From Candidatus Altimarinota bacterium (GTDB taxonomy: Bacteria > Patescibacteriota > Gracilibacteria > UM-FILTER-43-11), in NCBI GenBank assembly GCA_029934675.1, contig JAOZLT010000060.1:1-8447 (forward strand): DNA of 8,447 nucleotides. The letters are read 5' to 3'. The notes beneath the pieces are model-generated. The model searched no databases. It was not told the origin of the DNA and worked only from the letters and a program-made list of their open reading frames with translations. Shown in pieces: positions 1 to 6,118 of the stretch (positions within the stretch are counted from its first letter, which is position 1; every line of letters starts with the position of its first letter). A program made the position numbers and the translations under genes.

Positions 1-720
1 GAACCAAAGATACTAGGTAAATTAAAAATACCAGGATTTAGCAATTATATTCATAAATATGACGAAAATCATATAATCTGTTTTGGTAAATACACAGGTG
101 AAAACAAATATGGAAACACAAGTATAGAAGGTTTTAAAATGGCGCTATTTGATGTAAGCGATGTAAAAAACCCTAAACAAGAATTTGTTGAAACTATTGG
201 AGATAGTGGGACTGATTCTGAACTTCTTCGAAACCATAAAGCTTTATTATTTGATAAAGAAAAAGAACTTCTTGCTTTTCCAATTCGCATTCAAGAAAAA
301 ATAACCCCAGCAGAATTAGGATGCAGTAAATACAGATATAGCGAATGTCCAAGTTTATGTCAGCGTCGCTGTATTCCTTCTACTTGTACTCAAGATAGTG
401 AAGGTCGTGCTATGTGTACAGATGATTGCGAAGGTTTAGGTAGTTGTGTATCCACCAAATATGACAGATATCAAACTACTTTCAGTGGAGCTGTTGTTTA
501 TACTTTAAATACAACTGATGGCTTTAAAGAACGAGGACGCATAACTCATTATGACGAAGCAGAAAAACTTAAGTTAGGAGACTATTGGCCATACAACTAT
601 GGAGTAAATATTCAACGTATTATTTATATTGGTGATTATCTTTATTCAATTTCACAAAATAAAATCAAATCAAATACTCTTCAAACCGTAGATTTTATTA
701 ACAGTGTTGATTTAGATTAA
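1..720 (+). CDS. Secreted beta-propeller domain protein, C-terminal part (5' end outside window)
   Basis: The frame is open from base 1 to the TAA at 718-720, so about 239 C-terminal residues are present and the true start lies upstream; the internal ATG at 139 is not the start. Phrases such as IPGFSNYIHKYDENHIICFGK, the GFKMALFDVSDVKNPK stretch, GDSGTDSELLRNHKA and LLAFPI match the C-terminal beta-propeller family of secreted proteins (DUF/Beta_propel type), in which each blade carries a 'you see this in the log, this is the value' strand pattern. Between bases 322 and 447 the blades are interrupted by an insert with eight cysteines, probably disulfide bonded outside the cell. The family is exported or membrane anchored in bacteria and archaea; its biochemical role is not established. 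The chain ends normally after a last blade (YLYSISQNKIKSNTL). Family assignment is by recognition of sequence style; the ligand or partner is unknown. Confidence 0.82.
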   Translation, partial: EPKILGKLKIPGFSNYIHKYDENHIICFGKYTGENKYGNTSIEGFKMALFDVSDVKNPKQEFVETIGDSGTDSELLRNHKALLFDKEKELLAFPIRIQEKITPAELGCSKYRYSECPSLCQRRCIPSTCTQDSEGRAMCTDDCEGLGSCVSTKYDRYQTTFSGAVVYTLNTTDGFKERGRITHYDEAEKLKLGDYWPYNYGVNIQRIIYIGDYLYSISQNKIKSNTLQTVDFINSVDLD

Positions 721-734
721 TACATTCTCACCAA

Positions 735-1020
735 TCTGTCTCGCTATGTCATGGAACTCATAACTCATAACTTACTTATTAATTTAGAATTTAGAATAAC
801 CAAAATAATATTTCAGATTTCGAATTTCTCATTTCTGATTTAATTTCTAATTTACGTATCAATTCAGAATAACCAATTTCCAATTTCCAAAAGATTTCGA
901 ATGACGAATTTCTAAACTTCTAATCTTATAATTTTGTAATCTTCTAATAGCGAAGCGTTTCTAATTTTTTAATCTTCTACCTGTCCCGCCATGGCGTGGA
1001 ATTCATAATTCATAACTAAT
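735..1020. repeat. Degenerate intergenic repeat block, copy A
   Basis: The gene-free stretch 721-1027 is built of short AT-rich words that recur in the spacer at 4456-4710. Exact shared blocks are 825-845 with 4496-4516 (21 nt), 880-902 with 4581-4603 (23 nt), 962-979 with 4655-4672 (18 nt) and cctgtcccgc at 980-989 with 4528-4537. A diverged version of that last word (tctgtctcgc) stands at 735-744 and is followed, like the 980 copy, by a cataactcataact-type word, so the block looks bounded by two direct repeats about 245 bases apart. All frames have many stops. No clear promoter for the downstream tspO gene and no terminator for the upstream gene can be made out inside it. Confidence 0.75.
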
Positions 1021-1027
1021 AATCATA

Positions 1028-1546
1028 ATGTTCGATTGGTTAAATAAATTATTTCACAAAGAACAAACCTCCAAAAAGGAAAAAATAATTTCTTCAGCAA
1101 TATTCTTTTTCTATATATTCGCATTAGGTTATAAAGGAAATTCTATGGGTACTACTGAATGGGAATTTTATAAATCACTTGCAAAACCCAATATGGTACC
1201 ACCAGAATGGCTTTTTTTATTTATTTGGGCAGTACTTTTTGTATTAATTGGGCTTTCAGCTTTTTATATTTGGAATCATTACAAAAGTAATTATTATCGA
1301 AAGTTATTTGTAGTATTGTATGCAATCAATGGAATTTTAGTATATTTATGGCCTCAAATATTCTTTGTTCACCAATCAATAGCATCTGCTCTTTATGTAA
1401 TTATAGGTTTGATTATATTGGTGGAGTTAATGATTTTAGCTGCCTTTAAAACGAATCACAAAGCAGCTTATATGCTTGTTCCTTATCTTCTCTGGATTTT
1501 GTATGCGACATATCTGAACACCTCTTTTATAACCTTAAATAGCTAA
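1028..1546 (+). CDS. tspO: TspO/MBR family membrane protein (tryptophan-rich sensory protein)
   Basis: A 172-residue hydrophobic protein with five predicted membrane helices (about residues 20-37, 62-82, 92-112, 117-140 and 147-165). Family hallmarks are visible in order: W45-x2-Y48, K53-P54, the PP-x-W motif at 58-61, W67, an Asn and Trp in helix 3 (N101, W108), and PY-x2-W-x2-YA-x2-LN at 152-164. TspO proteins bind porphyrins and other tetrapyrroles in a cavity lined by these aromatic residues and are linked to stress responses; the ligand here cannot be predicted. Compared with common bacterial homologues the usual helix-3 WS is WP (108-109), and a charged tail of about 19 residues precedes helix 1. 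The ATG at 1028 follows an AT-rich repeat with no Shine-Dalgarno sequence. It stands alone, 307 bases after the previous gene. Confidence 0.9.
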   Translation: MFDWLNKLFHKEQTSKKEKIISSAIFFFYIFALGYKGNSMGTTEWEFYKSLAKPNMVPPEWLFLFIWAVLFVLIGLSAFYIWNHYKSNYYRKLFVVLYAINGILVYLWPQIFFVHQSIASALYVIIGLIILVELMILAAFKTNHKAAYMLVPYLLWILYATYLNTSFITLNS

Positions 1547-1702
1547 GTCCAAATTGATATCCTGCTTCTTCATCTATTCGACAAGTTCATAGCCTACGGC
1601 GCACTATCCGATTGCTAGATAATAGCTAATTACTGAATTACAGGCAATGAGCTAGTAATGGACTAGTAATGGGTTAACTATTTGGATGATAGCTGAATAA
1701 TA
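1547..1702. other. Short spacer with small repeats
   Basis: No gene is seen. The word attcgacaagttcatag near 1576-1592 is a diverged form of the TTCGACAAGCTCAGG-type word scattered in spacers of many bacterial genomes. A perfect 11-base tandem (ctagtaatgg at 1652-1661 and 1663-1672) lies before the next gene. No convincing -35/-10 pair was found, although the hydrolase gene presumably starts its transcript here. Confidence 0.5.
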
Positions 1703-2239
1703 ATGATGACTACTAATTTTCTCCTCCTTCACGGCTATGGCGGTAAGCACATAGAACATTGGCAAACCTATTTGGCTAATAGTTTAAAAGAACAGAATCA
1801 AACAGTAGTTTATCCAGACTTTCCTAATCCCGATATGCCTAAGCTTGATTTATGGCTAGATTTTCTACATGAGACATTAAAAAATAATATCAACGATAAG
1901 CTAGTTGTAGCCACACACAGTCTGGGATGCAGTTTTTGGTTACAATACATATCGAGATATCCGAATACTCAAACTAAAAAAGTATTTCTAGTATCTCCCC
2001 CACTAAATGATTGTGGGATTATGGAAATAGCAGACTTTTTCCCACTTCCTAATTTAAACCTAAGTAAAAAAGATTATCAGATAATAGGTTCAAGTAATGA
2101 CAATTTTATCTTGAAAGAAGAATTTGAAACATTGGCAAAACAACTTAATGTCCCACTAAAGATAATTCCAAATGCAGGACATATAAATGCACCCATGTAT
2201 GGTAATTGGGAATGGATGAATAATGAATGCCTCTCCTGA
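1703..2239 (+). CDS. RBBP9/YdeN-family alpha/beta serine hydrolase
   Basis: A 178-residue single-domain alpha/beta hydrolase, the usual size for the RBBP9/YdeN (Ser_hydrolase, DUF452-like small hydrolase) group. The strand-1 FLLLHGYGG motif (6-14) provides the oxyanion region; the nucleophile elbow is THSLGC with Ser73 (71-76); Asp133 in GSSNDN and His160 in NAGHIN complete the triad. The conserved W20 and the YPDFPNPD segment (37-44) after strand 2 also match the family. It is cytosolic, with no signal peptide. Physiological substrates of these enzymes are mostly unknown; esterase or amidase activity on small acyl compounds is the general expectation. Two ATGs stand in tandem (1703 and 1706) and neither has a Shine-Dalgarno sequence. 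The last few codons run into a C-rich repeat that supplies the TGA stop, so the native C-terminus may have been altered by that repeat. Confidence 0.9.
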   Translation: MMTTNFLLLHGYGGKHIEHWQTYLANSLKEQNQTVVYPDFPNPDMPKLDLWLDFLHETLKNNINDKLVVATHSLGCSFWLQYISRYPNTQTKKVFLVSPPLNDCGIMEIADFFPLPNLNLSKKDYQIIGSSNDNFILKEEFETLAKQLNVPLKIIPNAGHINAPMYGNWEWMNNECLS

Positions 2240-2240
2240 C

Positions 2241-2295
2241 CTCTCCCCCCCCCTACTGGAAGCGACATTGGCTAATGTTGCCCCCCACTACCCCC
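2241..2295. repeat. C-rich spacer with hairpin and possible G-quadruplex on the minus strand
   Basis: Runs of nine (2245-2253), six (2281-2286) and five (2291-2295) cytosines flank a perfect 8-pair stem (2262-2269 with 2274-2281, one G-T pair, loop ggct). On the minus strand the three G runs could supply four G-tracts. There is no T tract, so it is not a standard intrinsic terminator. Confidence 0.55.
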
Positions 2296-2304
2296 TACTA
2301 TATT
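2278..2304 (+). promoter_or_regulatory. Weak possible promoter for the FkbM-type gene
   Basis: A TATATT box at 2299-2304 lies about seven bases before a likely start near 2311, giving a leader of about eight bases to the ATG at 2319. The best -35 candidate, TTGCCC at 2278-2283, has a short 15-base spacer and overlaps the 3' arm of the preceding hairpin. Offered as a possibility only. Confidence 0.25.
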
Positions 2305-2318
2305 ACTGAAGACTACCC

Positions 2319-3005
2319 ATGAACCGTGAAATCAAAATCTTCGGTAAAACCCTAACCCTTACTCTCCGCAACGACGGCGATTATGCAATTGCAAACGAAT
2401 TATTTCTCGATCACCAATACCGTTTTTGTGATAAGACGATTAAGGAAGCTAAAAACTGCATTATTGATATTGGCGGACATTTAGGTTTTTTCAGCATAAT
2501 GGCAACAACGCTTAATCCAAATGTAACAATTTACTTATTTGAGCCACACATGGGCAACTATGAGATTCTGAAAGCCAATCTAAAAAATAATCGCATTAAA
2601 AATGTAATACCAAAACAACTAGCGGTAAGTAGTGTAATCGGACAAACTCAGCTACTTTTAAGTAAAGAAGATTTAAATCATTCTCTTACAAAAGCCATTG
2701 AACCAACAGGCGAAACTCAAATTATCCAAACCACCACACTTGAACGAATATATCAGAAAAACCGCATCCAAAAAGTCGATTTACTGAAATTAGATTGTGA
2801 AGGTTGCGAGTTTGATGTTATTTATAATGCTCCAGACGAAATATTTAAAAAAACCGACAATATATTTTTGGAATATCATGATTGGACGGATGGAGAAAAC
2901 CACAATAAGCTTAAGTCCTTTTTAGAGAGTAAAGGATATAAAGTATCTGATTTTCCGAATTCAAAAATGCAAGAATTAGGATTCTTATGGTGCGAATCGG
3001 ATTGA
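2319..3005 (+). CDS. FkbM-family SAM-dependent methyltransferase
   Basis: A 228-residue Rossmann-fold methyltransferase. SAM-binding motif I is IIDIGGHLGFFS (48-59); the acidic end of strand 2 is FEP (74-76, Glu75 expected to hold the ribose); the FkbM signature LLKLDCEGCEFD stands at 155-166; and HDW (187-189 region) follows the last core strand. FkbM-type enzymes methylate hydroxyl groups, often on glycans, lipids or secondary metabolites; the acceptor here cannot be told from the sequence. Length is normal and no residues of motif I are missing. It follows the hydrolase gene by 79 bases on the same strand, but a C-rich hairpin region separates them, so co-transcription is uncertain. The ATG at 2319 has only a poor purine stretch (gaag) upstream. 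No sugar biosynthesis or glycosyltransferase gene is nearby to suggest a cell-surface pathway. Confidence 0.9.
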   Translation: MNREIKIFGKTLTLTLRNDGDYAIANELFLDHQYRFCDKTIKEAKNCIIDIGGHLGFFSIMATTLNPNVTIYLFEPHMGNYEILKANLKNNRIKNVIPKQLAVSSVIGQTQLLLSKEDLNHSLTKAIEPTGETQIIQTTTLERIYQKNRIQKVDLLKLDCEGCEFDVIYNAPDEIFKKTDNIFLEYHDWTDGENHNKLKSFLESKGYKVSDFPNSKMQELGFLWCESD

Positions 3006-3021
3006 CATCGAATTGATTACG

Positions 3022-3067
3022 AATGGACTTCGTATTGACTGAATCCTGAGCCTATTCGAAGTCCATT
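3022..3067. terminator. Hairpin in convergent spacer (possible two-way terminator)
   Basis: A perfect 11-pair inverted repeat, aatggacttcg (3022-3032) with cgaagtccatt (3057-3067), encloses a 24-base loop. It lies between the ends of two converging genes. There is no strong T tract, so termination activity is inferred from position only. The loop and right arm contain cctgagcctattcgaag, a form of the widespread CCTGAGCCTGTCGAAGG repeat word, here read on the opposite strand to the copy near 1576. Confidence 0.5.
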
Positions 3068-3078
3068 GGAAGTCGCGA

Positions 3079-3104
3079 CCCACCGAAGCTTTAGCGAAGG
3101 TGGG
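3079..3104. terminator. Second GC-rich hairpin in convergent spacer
   Basis: The arms cccacc (3079-3084) and ggtggg (3099-3104) enclose a symmetric gaa/gaa internal loop and an inner gct/agc stem (3088-3090 with 3093-3095). It starts eleven bases beyond the stop codon of the minus-strand gene, reading on that strand. A further 6-pair stem, 3122-3127 with 3131-3136, sits at the very end of that gene. The cluster looks like an intergenic palindromic repeat doubling as a transcription barrier. Confidence 0.45.
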
Positions 3105-3114
3105 GAGCCGAAGT

Positions 3115-4368
3115 CTATCCGAACACTAGAAGTGTTGGATCAATCAAAAGTATCAACCCAAGCACCACCATGATAAGTCCACCGATAAAATGTGAAAAAC
3201 GGGTATATTTATGAGTCGTAAGCCCAATTTTATCAAAGCTATAAAGCGCGATACCGAATATAATCAAATCATCGACCATATACATCAAAATATACAAAGA
3301 ATTATAAAATTGCTTACCAACCCAATCCAAATAACTGAGATCGAGAATTTTTGTGAAAGTTTGAGGAATGCCAACTGAGCATGCAAACTCAATTATATTA
3401 ACTGAAAATGCTAATGCTAAAATTCCAAGTGCTGAGATAATTGTAAGAGGTGCCGAGGCATATTCCTTTACTTTATTACTTGTTCTTGATTTCATCTTGA
3501 GGCTACCAACCTTACATGTCGAATCTTTTTTGTAAAAAAGCCACAAAAAATAATTACCAGCTCCAACAGCAACTAATCCGACAATTGGAGTTATAATACG
3601 ATCCATTCCAACAAAATCCCATGTAGTCATCCAAACATTAAGAATAAGATAGTACATTATTGCCTCAGCAAGTATAAAAATCCCTACCATCTGAAACATC
3701 CTTTTTCTGGAACCAACTTCTGCGAGTATGGTCAAAAACATAACAAGTACCCACATTGCACATGGATTAAAGCCATCAACAAAGCCAAGAACCAATGACA
3801 TTGCATAAAGTGAATATTTTGACACATCAACTGGACCGATAAAAGGTACTGTCACCCAATAATCAATTTCCTGAATACCACATCCAATATCTTCACCATC
3901 GATAGTACATGTGCCAGCATCCGTTTCAATTTTTTTACTTCCACCCAATGTAATAAACTCTTCAAATGTATGTTGTGCTTTACCTTTTGCATTATCGATT
4001 AAAGCTTTTAATTTTTTACCGGTTGTTTCAGATGTATCAAAACCTTGCATAATAACTCCGTCAATTATGGTAATCGGAGTAACTTTCGGAATATTTTCAA
4101 GTTCAGTCAGTTGATTAAAATGAGCCTTATGGTCTTTATCTCCAATATCATGAAAAATCACAATTAAATCCTTACGCTCTTTCGCGAGTTGATTTAAAAA
4201 TTTTTTCTCATTACGACAATGACCACAATTTTCACGTTCAAATACTTCAATCCTAACAGGATTACTACATGTTTCCTCAGACTGAATATTATCCGCAAAT
4301 ACCCCTGGAATTCCAATGAATATTAGGCTAATAAAAAATGTAAAAAATAGTTTTTTTAATATGTGCAT
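3115..4368 (-). CDS. Exported thioredoxin-like domain fused to a CcdA/DsbD-type membrane domain
   Basis: A 417-residue protein. Residues 1-25 are a signal peptide or first membrane helix (KKLFF..., likely cleaved after VFA). Residues 36-130 form a glutaredoxin/thioredoxin-like domain with the active-site motif CGHC (48-51) and the cis-proline VTP (96-98). From about 187 to 416 there are six or so membrane helices of the CcdA/DsbD transmembrane type, with the two expected membrane cysteines in NPCA (Cys203) and EFACS (Cys330). CcdA/DsbD proteins carry electrons from cytoplasmic thioredoxin across the membrane; the fused outer domain would receive them and act on exported disulfides. An extra cysteine pair (Cys154, Cys163) lies between the two parts. 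ATG at 4366-4368 on the minus strand; no Shine-Dalgarno, but a good promoter 24 bases upstream. No cytochrome c genes are nearby, so disulfide handling is likelier than haem ligation. Confidence 0.88.
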   Translation of the reverse strand: MHILKKLFFTFFISLIFIGIPGVFADNIQSEETCSNPVRIEVFERENCGHCRNEKKFLNQLAKERKDLIVIFHDIGDKDHKAHFNQLTELENIPKVTPITIIDGVIMQGFDTSETTGKKLKALIDNAKGKAQHTFEEFITLGGSKKIETDAGTCTIDGEDIGCGIQEIDYWVTVPFIGPVDVSKYSLYAMSLVLGFVDGFNPCAMWVLVMFLTILAEVGSRKRMFQMVGIFILAEAIMYYLILNVWMTTWDFVGMDRIITPIVGLVAVGAGNYFLWLFYKKDSTCKVGSLKMKSRTSNKVKEYASAPLTIISALGILALAFSVNIIEFACSVGIPQTFTKILDLSYLDWVGKQFYNSLYILMYMVDDLIIFGIALYSFDKIGLTTHKYTRFSHFIGGLIMVVLGLILLIDPTLLVFG

Positions 4369-4391
4369 TTCGATTTGTTAAAAGGCGAAAA

Positions 4392-4420
4392 TATGATAAC
4401 GAGTTCTATAGCAATTATCA
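4392..4420 (-). promoter_or_regulatory. Sigma70-like promoter of the thioredoxin-CcdA gene
   Basis: On the minus strand TTGATA (4415-4420) and TATCAT (4392-4397) each match the consensus at five of six positions and are separated by exactly 17 bases. The start would be near 4385, giving a leader of about 17 bases with no Shine-Dalgarno sequence. Confidence 0.6.
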
Positions 4421-4455
4421 ACCTACAACTCTTACTAGGGCGAATTCAAATAATG

Positions 4456-4710
4456 ACCAATAATCAATTTAGAATAACCAAAACAATATTTCTCATTTCT
4501 CATTTCTGATTTAATTCATAACTCATACCTGTCCCGCAGTAGGCGTTACATATCAATTTAGAATTCAGAATTTTGAATAACCAATTTCCAAAAGATTTCG
4601 AATAACGAATTTCTAATCTTCTGATTTTGTAATAGTGAGCATAGCGAACGTTTATAATTTTTTAATCTTCTAATTCATAACTCATAATTCATAACTCATA
4701 ATTCATAATT
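4456..4710. repeat. Degenerate intergenic repeat block, copy B
   Basis: This part of the 380-base divergent spacer (4369-4748) is the counterpart of 735-1020: the same words occur in the same order, with exact shared blocks of 21 nt (4496-4516), 23 nt (4581-4603), 12 nt (4605-4616 with 904-915) and 18 nt (4655-4672). The tcccgc word (4528-4537) sits in a different place relative to the other words than in copy A, so the copies differ by rearrangement as well as by point change. No coding potential is seen. Confidence 0.75.
4673..4710 (+). repeat. 14-base tandem repeat, about 2.7 copies
   Basis: The unit attcataactcata is perfect at 4673-4686 and 4687-4700 and continues as attcataatt to 4710. 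The same word occurs singly near 755-772 and 1000-1016 in the other repeat block, suggesting expansion by replication slippage. Confidence 0.8.
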
Positions 4711-4733
4711 AAATTCTTAATTTGATAGTAATT

Positions 4734-4749
4734 TGGTAAAATAAGAATA
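4734..4749 (+). promoter_or_regulatory. Extended -10 promoter of the PolX gene, apparently leaderless
   Basis: TGGTAAAAT (4734-4742) is an extended -10 box identical to that before the RsbW-STAS gene (7377-7385). The -35 at the right distance (TTCTTA, 4714-4719) is poor; a better TTGATA at 4722-4727 is too close. A start seven bases after the box falls on 4749, the first base of the ATG, so the transcript would have no leader. Confidence 0.5.
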
Positions 4750-5705
4750 TGAAATCCTATAACAACGACTTCTACAATCTATTTAACGAAATAGCCGACT
4801 TAATGTCTATTCAAGGCGAAGGATTTTTCCGAGTACGAGCATACCGAGAAGCGGCAAGAGTGTTAAGAGAAGAAGCCGAACCAATAACTAAAAAGAATGC
4901 GAATATACAATATCTGATATCATTACCAAGAATCGGTAACGCAATTGCCGACAAAATGATTCAGTATATAAAGACAGGTGAAATAAGTTATCTGAAACAA
5001 CTTCGAAAAGAAATTCCAAAACCAGTACGCGATATGCTTAAAATTCCCCGTCTTGGACCAGCTCGTGTAAAAGACTTGTATATAAAACTGGGGATAAAAT
5101 CAAAAGCTCAACTAAAAAAATGTGCAATGGATGGAAGTATTTCCGAACTAAAAGGTTTTGGTGATATACTGGTAAAATCAATCATTCATGCATTGGAATC
5201 TGGACAAAAGAAAAAGAAGCGACACAAGAGAAGTGAAGTGAAGCCAATTGCGAATAAAATCGTCAGTATACTGAAAAAACTCAAAGGAGTTAAAAAGGTT
5301 GAAATAGCCGGAAGCTATCGACGACAATCGCCCACAGTGGGAGATATAGATATTTTAGTATCAGGCAAACCAGTTGCAGACAAGGCTGAAAAAAAGATAT
5401 TAAAAACATTCCCGCAAGCCACACAGCTTGCCAGCGGAACCACCAAAATCGCATTCGTTATTTTTCCCGAAAATCTACAAGTCGATATCCGTTTCGTCCC
5501 AGAACAAAGTTACGGTTCAGCCCTTTTATACTTCACGGGGAGTAAAGATTATAACGTGATGATGCGTAAAATGGCCATAAATCAAGAATGTTTGTTAAAC
5601 GAATATGGATTGTTTAAAGATGGGGAATACATTGCGGGTAAAACAGAAAAAGAAGTATGTAAAAAATTAAATCTACCATATTTGGAACCGAAAAAGAGGA
5701 AATGA
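4749..5705 (+). CDS. polX: Family X DNA polymerase (PolX) lacking the PHP domain
   Basis: A 318-residue family X polymerase. The N-terminal 8-kDa-like domain (about 4-85) has the RVRAYREAARVL helix and a helix-hairpin-helix at LPRIG (59-63); Lys69 aligns with the lyase Lys72 of human pol beta. Further hairpin motifs are at 99-106 (IPRLGPAR) and 134-138. The palm carries GSYRR (188-192), the paired metal ligands in GDID (Asp199, Asp201) and the third aspartate in VDIRFVP (Asp246). The thumb follows with YFTGSKDYN and ends with NEYGLF. These enzymes fill short gaps in base-excision and break repair. Most bacterial PolX proteins are about 570 residues and carry a C-terminal PHP nuclease; this one stops cleanly after the thumb (PYLEPKKRK), as in pol beta. 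A lysine-rich linker lies at 153-161. The ATG at 4749 is supported by the promoter spacing. Confidence 0.92.
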   Translation: MKSYNNDFYNLFNEIADLMSIQGEGFFRVRAYREAARVLREEAEPITKKNANIQYLISLPRIGNAIADKMIQYIKTGEISYLKQLRKEIPKPVRDMLKIPRLGPARVKDLYIKLGIKSKAQLKKCAMDGSISELKGFGDILVKSIIHALESGQKKKKRHKRSEVKPIANKIVSILKKLKGVKKVEIAGSYRRQSPTVGDIDILVSGKPVADKAEKKILKTFPQATQLASGTTKIAFVIFPENLQVDIRFVPEQSYGSALLYFTGSKDYNVMMRKMAINQECLLNEYGLFKDGEYIAGKTEKEVCKKLNLPYLEPKKRK

Positions 5706-5935
5706 ACATCGCAAATATATTCATTAGAGTAAACTTCCTAATTCAAGTTACTACGAGTAACTCACAAAATACAATCTCCAATCATCAATTATATCGAAAA
5801 TAACCGAATATTCAAAATATTATTTGTTAGTCATTTTGACCAACTTGTATTAATTGCCAAATAACCAATTTTCATCTAGCATAGATGCAGACTGAAACTC
5901 ACGTTCTCTGCTTGTAATTTCCTCTACAATCATAA
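5706..5935. other. Gene-free AT-rich spacer downstream of polX
   Basis: No supported gene. A small 6-pair hairpin (5746-5751 with 5757-5762, loop tacga) has no T tract. The words caaataaccaatttt near 5858-5872 echo the repeat blocks at 871-885 and 4576-4590. A minus-strand open frame (5850-5993, 48 codons) overlaps its end but is not convincing as a gene. Confidence 0.5.
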
Positions 5936-6052
5936 TCAAGGGATTCCGATATTTGTCCGCACTGTGGTGTAGGCGTGAGGAAACCCACCTGGACTAACCG
6001 GGGATTGGAATGAGGCAGGGATCGGTGTTTCGGTTGTCTTAATTTAAATATT
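5936..6052 (+). pseudogene. GC-rich island, possible decayed zinc-ribbon (transposase-like) fragment
   Basis: This stretch is clearly richer in G+C than everything around it. In one plus frame it reads DICPHCGVGVRKPTWTN, then RGLE, a TGA at 6011-6013, then GRDRCFGCLNL, giving C-x2-C, 20 residues, C-x2-C with a basic RGL-x-x-GRDRC stretch between. That layout resembles the N-terminal zinc ribbon of several transposase families (IS1595/InsA style: CPHCG ... RGxxRYRCxxCG). It is bounded by a TAA at 5933-5935 and a TGA at 6053-6055, so only a fragment could remain. The assignment is tentative: the region also forms small hairpins (5988-5992 with 5998-6002) and could instead be a structured RNA. 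Confidence 0.3.
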
Positions 6053-6080
6053 TGAGACTTGCACTTGAGACTTGAGACTT
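6053..6080. repeat. Triplicated acttgaga words, left arm of a repeat pair flanking the next gene
   Basis: The word ttgagactt occurs three times (from 6052, 6065 and 6072). The 12 bases gcacttgagact at 6061-6072 recur as an exact inverted copy (agtctcaagtgc) at 6750-6761, just past the end of the Lys/Ala-rich gene. Confidence 0.7.
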
Positions 6081-6093
6081 TTTATGCTATAAT
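6065..6093 (+). promoter_or_regulatory. Strong sigma70-like promoter of the Lys/Ala-rich protein gene
   Basis: TTGAGA (6065-6070), 17 bases, then a perfect TATAAT (6088-6093) preceded by TG (6085-6086), an extended -10. Transcription should begin near 6100, giving a leader of about 19 bases without a Shine-Dalgarno sequence. The -35 box lies inside the repeated ttgagactt word. This is the best promoter in the window. Confidence 0.75.
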
Positions 6094-6118
6094 ATTTAGA
6101 TAAATTAACAAAATAATC

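Noticed and set aside
2237..2321. TGA read as glycine (code 25) extending the hydrolase
   Set aside because: Read-through gives a proline-rich nonsense tail, and TGA ends the methyltransferase and PolX genes at natural family lengths, so the standard code applies.
4673..4710. CRISPR-like array from repeated attcataactcata words
   Set aside because: The repeats are 14 bases, directly abutting, with no unique spacers and no cas genes; it is a slippage tandem.
5850..5993. Minus-strand open frame of 48 codons overlapping the GC-rich island (ends ...SMLDENWLFGN)
   Set aside because: It has no good start or Shine-Dalgarno site, only about 27 codons after the first ATG, and no recognised motif; it competes with a better zinc-ribbon pattern on the other strand.
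5941..6040. 6S RNA, RNase P RNA or tRNA in the GC-rich island
   Set aside because: Some fragments recall such RNAs (for example ccgatattt), but no long closing stem, RNase P core or tRNA T-loop could be built.
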